A program made the translations under genes and the position numbers. Below the pieces are notes generated by a model. That model was not told the DNA's origin. It did no database searches and saw nothing but the letters and a program-made list of their open reading frames with translations. Of a DNA stretch of 8,690 bases, positions 5,674 to 8,690 are shown piece after piece. Source of the DNA: SMXQ01 sp033720855. GTDB taxonomy: Bacteria > Pseudomonadota > Alphaproteobacteria > SMXQ01. The DNA is taken from the NCBI GenBank assembly GCA_033720855.1, contig JAWWBR010000143.1:1-8690 (forward strand). Direction: 5' to 3'. Within the stretch, counting starts at the first letter, position 1, and the number at the start of each line of letters is the position of its first letter.

Positions 5674-6000
5674 TCAGCCGGCGAAATGGCAGAGGGCGAC
5701 GATGACGTCCGTGCGTCCCCAGAAGGTGGAGCGCTCGATGGTGAAGGTCACGTATTGGTGCCCGCCGTAATAGATGATGTTCCCGTGCTCGACATCGCGC
5801 CGGCCCATGCGCATGACGACGTGGTAGTGCTGGTCGACGACCGGCTGGCCGCCGAAGGCGCGGCATTCGGCGGTGTCGACCGCCCCGTTCTCGGCTTTCT
5901 CGGCGAACCCGTAATAGCCCGCCGGCTCGCCCCCGTCGCGTGCCAGTGCCGGGGCGAAGGCGGAAACGATGACCGCTATGGCGAGGACAACTGCTCTCAT
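5674..6000 (-). CDS. Small secreted (periplasmic) protein with two cysteines, unknown function
   Basis: A 108-aa precursor starting at ATG 6000, with a purine-rich site (GGGGGTGGA) upstream. The frame continues to 6090, but the added residues are not a signal sequence, while starting at 6000 gives a textbook one: MRAVVLAIAV, further hydrophobic residues, then ALA at 18-20 as the likely signal peptidase I site. The mature part is about 88 residues with Cys46 and Cys104, which could form one disulfide, and an HYH and YYGGHQY pattern in a probable beta-rich core (53-105). ERSTFWGRTDVIVALCHF (89-106) lies at the very C-terminus. I recognise no family. It is transcribed away from the gene pair at 6182-7331, from which it is separated by a shared 181-base regulatory region. 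Confidence 0.8.
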   Translation of the reverse strand: MRAVVLAIAVIVSAFAPALARDGGEPAGYYGFAEKAENGAVDTAECRAFGGQPVVDQHYHVVMRMGRRDVEHGNIIYYGGHQYVTFTIERSTFWGRTDVIVALCHFAG

Positions 6001-6047
6001 TTTCGATCCACCCCCTTCCGCCGCCCTCCGAGGCCGCGGATCGGCGC

Positions 6048-6075
6048 ATTTTCCTAAAAAAATCAGCAATTTGAA
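6048..6075 (-). promoter_or_regulatory. Possible promoter of the secreted-protein gene
   Basis: Minus-strand TTCAAA (6075-6070) and GAAAAT (6053-6048), each matching four of six consensus bases, are 16 bases apart with an A/T-rich spacer containing seven T's. The start would fall about 40 bases before the ATG at 6000. The AT content is far above the rest of the window, supporting a promoter here even if the exact boxes are uncertain. Confidence 0.35.
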
Positions 6076-6115
6076 GCCATCGGGACACACGGTCCCCTAA
6101 CCATCTTTGTTCACA

Positions 6116-6143
6116 CTTGCTTTACCTTCGCACACTACTCTTA
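6116..6143 (+). promoter_or_regulatory. Possible promoter of the plus-strand membrane-protein pair
   Basis: CTTGCT (6116-6121) resembles the alphaproteobacterial CTTGAC -35 and is followed after 16 bases by CTCTTA (6138-6143), a poor -10. The start would be about 30 bases before the ATG at 6182. It sits back to back with the candidate promoter of the secreted-protein gene; between them lies a short inverted repeat GGGAC/GTCCC (6082-6096) that might bind a shared regulator. Tentative. Confidence 0.28.
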
Positions 6144-6181
6144 AGGAACGGTGAACTAGGCACAACTTCAGAGTGACACCC

Positions 6182-6520
6182 ATGCCCAGGGACGAAAACG
6201 CCGCCATAGCGGACGCCGATTTCTTGAAACGGATACCGCCGGATATCCGCGAGACCTTCAACGACCGGCAGATTGCCGCGATCACGGAGGCCTTCAACCG
6301 CGCGCGCCACAGCGTCGACATCCGCCTGTCGATCCCCTTGCCCGGCGGGCGACGCTATATGGTGCTGCTTATGGGCCGGGAGCGCCGCTCCGCCGAACGG
6401 CGCCGGTTCGAACGCCTGCGCCAGCCGATCCTGACGGTGATGAACGTCGTGACCCTGGGGACCTTCGGCATCCTCGCCTTCTTCTTCGTCGTCGGTTTCG
6501 TCCACTTGATTTTCAGTTAG
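6182..6520 (+). CDS. Small single-helix membrane protein, C-terminally anchored, unknown function
   Basis: A 112-aa protein with a charged soluble N-terminus and one hydrophobic helix near the C-terminus (about 84-110), preceded by a very basic stretch (GRERRSAERRRFERLRQ, 65-81). By the positive-inside rule the N-terminal domain should be cytoplasmic and the tail inserted. The motif FLKRIPPDIRETFNDRQIAA (14-33) followed by SVDIRLSIPLPGGRRYMVLL (44-63) looks like a conserved domain, but I know no assigned function. ATG at 6182 was preferred over an in-frame GTG three codons earlier; neither has a strong ribosome binding site. The next gene follows after 16 bases on the same strand, so the two are probably cotranscribed and may act together at the inner membrane. 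Confidence 0.8.
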   Translation: MPRDENAAIADADFLKRIPPDIRETFNDRQIAAITEAFNRARHSVDIRLSIPLPGGRRYMVLLMGRERRSAERRRFERLRQPILTVMNVVTLGTFGILAFFFVVGFVHLIFS

Positions 6521-6536
6521 GGCAGGCGCCCCGAAG

Positions 6537-7331
6537 ATGCATGCGAACATTGCGATGATGAAAGCACGACCCCCCAAGACCCGACGGATGACCGCCGCGG
6601 CAATCGCACTGATCGCGCTCGTGGCGATCGTCGGGGCGCGGCCGGCCGGGGCCGGGGTGACGGCGGGGGAACGCGCCTTCAACAGCGGCGATTTCGTGAC
6701 CGCCATCCGTGAACTTCAGCGCCCCGCCTATGACGGCAACGCCGCCGCCCAGTATTACATGGGCGTGATCTACCATGAGGGCCTGGGCGTCAATCGCAGC
6801 CCGGAAGACGCCCTGGTCTGGTTCACCTGCGCGCAGACGCGCCGGCTGCCCGAGGCATTCGAGACGGACGCCCGGCGCCGCCAGTCGCAGATCATGGACG
6901 AGATATCGCCGTTCGCCCTGGAACGGGTCGAATTGCACGCCGAATCCTTGTGCGGCAGGGCGCTGGCGCAGAAGCGCGCGGCGGCCGACAAAATGCGGGA
7001 GAAGACCCCCCTGGAGCGGATCCAGCCCGTGCGCGGCTTCTGGGCCTCGATCCTGTTCTTCCCTGGCGACACCATGATGACCGGCGCCGCGGTGGTGTTT
7101 CATGGACTTGGCCTCACCTTCATCAGCGATATCCTGATCGCCATGGCCAAGACCATGGGCGACTTTCTGTTCGGGCTTCTGGCCCTGATCGGCTGGTTCA
7201 TCATCGCCAGAGTCGTTAAGGCCATGGGCGACCCGGTGTGGAAGATGATCCTCGCGCGCGACCCCCTCGCCCACACCGGCAAAGGCGGTGACGCATCGGG
7301 CCAAGAGGGCGCGGAGCGCGAATCCGGCTGA
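6537..7331 (+). CDS. SEL1-repeat protein with N-terminal signal and C-terminal membrane helices
   Basis: A 264-aa protein. A basic N-terminus (KARPPKTRR, 9-17) and hydrophobic stretch 18-38 form a signal peptide or anchor, with possible cleavage near residue 40. Residues 43-66 (ERAFNSGDFVTAIREL and following) and 67-102 (AAAQYYMGVIYHEGLGVNRS then PEDALVWFTCAQ) are SEL1/TPR-like helical repeats, the second a clear SEL1 match. Such repeats mediate protein-protein contact. A charged helix (about 120-160) follows, then a hydrophobic region 166-226 that probably crosses the membrane two or more times. The tail from 240 is hydrophilic. Start choice is uncertain: ATG codons at residues 1, 7 and 8 are all possible. 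It is probably cotranscribed with the small membrane protein 16 bases upstream. Perhaps a membrane scaffold; no partner can be named. Confidence 0.85.
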   Translation: MHANIAMMKARPPKTRRMTAAAIALIALVAIVGARPAGAGVTAGERAFNSGDFVTAIRELQRPAYDGNAAAQYYMGVIYHEGLGVNRSPEDALVWFTCAQTRRLPEAFETDARRRQSQIMDEISPFALERVELHAESLCGRALAQKRAAADKMREKTPLERIQPVRGFWASILFFPGDTMMTGAAVVFHGLGLTFISDILIAMAKTMGDFLFGLLALIGWFIIARVVKAMGDPVWKMILARDPLAHTGKGGDASGQEGAERESG

Positions 7332-7422
7332 CGCCTCCCGCCGTCGGGGCCGCGGCCTTGGGCCCGGTTCCCCTGCCTGGCGGCCGACCCCATCCCAAAA
7401 GAATTTCCGTGGCTGACGCCCC

Positions 7423-8649
7423 TTAGGCGCGCACCAGGTCGCGCAGCCGGGTGCCCTCGTCGGCGAGGTCGGCATCGGCCACCGACTTGGCGCCCTCGAT
7501 CAGTTGCCGGCAGGCGCGCATCTCCCGGCCCTGGTTGAAGGTGGTGGCGCCGACCACCCGATCGCCCGCCATATAGAAGATCACGCAGCGGCCGCCGGCG
7601 GGATCGCCCCGCGTCACCACCCGGTCCCACGTCTCGGGCGCGCCCGCGACCTGCAGGTTGAGGTCGAACTGGTCGGACCAGAACCACGGCAGCTCGGCGT
7701 AGGGCTCGGGTTCGGTCACCATGTTGCGGGCCACGGCGATGGCGCCGTTCTGCGCGTTGGCCCAGGATTCGAGGCGCAGGTGCCGGCCCAGGATGGGATT
7801 GAAATGAAAGGCCACGTCGCCGGCGGCGAAGATATCCGGGTCGGAACTACGGCCATACTGATCCACCGTGACGCCGTCGGCGACCTCCAGCCCCGCCCGG
7901 GCGGCGATTTCCTGATTGGGCACGATGCCGATGCCGATCACCACCACATCGGCGGCGAAGGTCTCGCCATCGGTGGCGACGACCTCGGCGACGCGGCCAT
8001 TGCCGGCGATCCTCTCCACCGAAGCCCCGGTCCGGATATGCACCCCTCGTTCCTCGTGCAGCCGGGCGACGAGGGCGCCGACGGCCGGGTCGGCGACACG
8101 CGCGAGCACCTGATCGGCGAGTTCCACGACGGTGACCTCCGCGCCGCGGAGGCGGGCGCTGGCGGCGACCTCGAGGCCGATGAAGCCGCCGCCGATCACC
8201 ACCACGCGGACACCCTCGCCCAGGGCGGCACGCAGCGCCAAAGTGTCGTCGATGACGCGAAGATAGTGGATCCCCGCGAGCGCGCTGCCCGGGCAGTCGA
8301 GGGTCCGCACCCGGCCGCCGGTGGCGATCAGGACCTTGTCGTAGGCGACCGCCCCGCCGTCGGCGAGAACCACCCTGCGCGCATCCCGGTCGATGGCCTC
8401 GGCCCGCGTCCCGAGACGCAACTCGATGCCGTTCTCGGCATAAAAGGCGGCCGGGTTGAGAAAGGTTTTCTCGACACCGTCCTCGCCGGTCAGCAGCTCC
8501 TTGGAGAGCGGCGGGCGCTCGTAGGGCGGATGGGCCTCCTCGCCGATAAGCACGATACCGCCGCCGAAGCCCGCCTGGCGCATGGCCTCCGCGGCGCGGC
8601 CACCGGCATGCCCGGCGCCGATGATGGCGATGCTTTCCGTTTCGGCCAC
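7423..8649 (-). CDS. FAD-dependent NAD(P)H:ferredoxin reductase, BphA4/putidaredoxin-reductase type
   Basis: A complete 408-aa flavoprotein of the usual length for oxygenase-coupled ferredoxin reductases. The FAD-binding GAGHAG is at 11-16, PPYERPPLSK at 41-50 (diagnostic of the BphA4/PdR/rhodocoxin reductase group), ATGG at 109-112, the second Rossmann motif GGGFIGLE (NAD(P)H) at 153-160, with Glu176 closing its second strand, and FAAGDVA (274-280), the FAD ribityl-contacting Asp, near the end of the barrel. PWFWSDQFDLNLQVAG (321-336) opens the C-terminal domain, as in the family. It should oxidise NADH or NADPH and reduce a [2Fe-2S] ferredoxin in the cytosol. The start is GTG at 8649, with GGAGG six bases upstream; MAETESIAIIG follows. 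The gene converges with the SEL1 gene (91 bases between stops). The Rieske ferredoxin at 3000-3308 is the only ferredoxin in view; pairing is inferred. Other members serve P450 systems. Confidence 0.95.
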   Translation of the reverse strand: MAETESIAIIGAGHAGGRAAEAMRQAGFGGGIVLIGEEAHPPYERPPLSKELLTGEDGVEKTFLNPAAFYAENGIELRLGTRAEAIDRDARRVVLADGGAVAYDKVLIATGGRVRTLDCPGSALAGIHYLRVIDDTLALRAALGEGVRVVVIGGGFIGLEVAASARLRGAEVTVVELADQVLARVADPAVGALVARLHEERGVHIRTGASVERIAGNGRVAEVVATDGETFAADVVVIGIGIVPNQEIAARAGLEVADGVTVDQYGRSSDPDIFAAGDVAFHFNPILGRHLRLESWANAQNGAIAVARNMVTEPEPYAELPWFWSDQFDLNLQVAGAPETWDRVVTRGDPAGGRCVIFYMAGDRVVGATTFNQGREMRACRQLIEGAKSVADADLADEGTRLRDLVRA

Positions 8650-8690
8650 AGGCCCCCTCCGTCGTTGCCGTCGATCTCCGCCCCGCCCCC

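Noticed and set aside
6001..6090. Upstream start for the secreted protein at 6090
   Set aside because: It would bury the signal peptide behind 30 residues with charged stretches; the ATG at 6000 is preceded by a purine-rich site.
7332..7422. Bidirectional terminator between the convergent SEL1 and reductase genes
   Set aside because: GGCC/GCC-rich repeats are present, but I could not form a convincing stem followed by a T-run on either strand.

Overview
The window is about 8.7 kb of very GC-rich, densely coding bacterial DNA. GC-biased third positions, GTG/TTG starts with purine-rich ribosome binding sites, Rieske/BphA4-type redox genes and small orphan membrane proteins all suggest an alphaproteobacterium, perhaps of Rhodospirillales type. 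That placement is inferred from style; no rRNA or marker gene is present.

Left part, positions 1-3506, minus strand: an apparent five-gene operon read right to left. In transcription order it encodes a Rieske [2Fe-2S] ferredoxin, two paralogous AhpD/carboxymuconolactone-decarboxylase-fold (CMD) proteins overlapping by ATGA, an ornithine cyclodeaminase/mu-crystallin-family protein, and a cupin that runs off the left edge. A TTGACA promoter with a small palindrome at its expected start site lies upstream. A perfect 9-bp hairpin sits between the second CMD gene and the cyclodeaminase-like gene. Four of the five proteins lack textbook active-site residues of their folds: both CMD proteins have no CxxC and one also lacks the His, the cyclodeaminase-like protein lacks the catalytic Asp, and the cupin lacks the first His pair. 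I do not recognise the pathway. The Rieske ferredoxin implies an oxygenase terminal component, which is not in the window.

Middle, 3546-6000, minus strand: an unrecognised 322-aa protein with a disordered basic centre and a TTG start, an EamA/DMT-family ten-helix transporter, and a small secreted two-cysteine protein, with a GC-rich hairpin between the last two.

Right part: after a divergent, comparatively AT-rich promoter region (6001-6181), two plus-strand genes encode a one-helix tail-anchored-like protein and a SEL1-repeat membrane protein. Converging on them from the right edge is a minus-strand gene for a BphA4/putidaredoxin-reductase-type flavoprotein. It is the natural candidate to pass NAD(P)H electrons to the Rieske ferredoxin, though the genes are 4 kb apart and the link is inferred. 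No tRNA, rRNA, CRISPR array, insertion sequence or phage gene was seen. No gene-free stretch exceeds about 240 bases.
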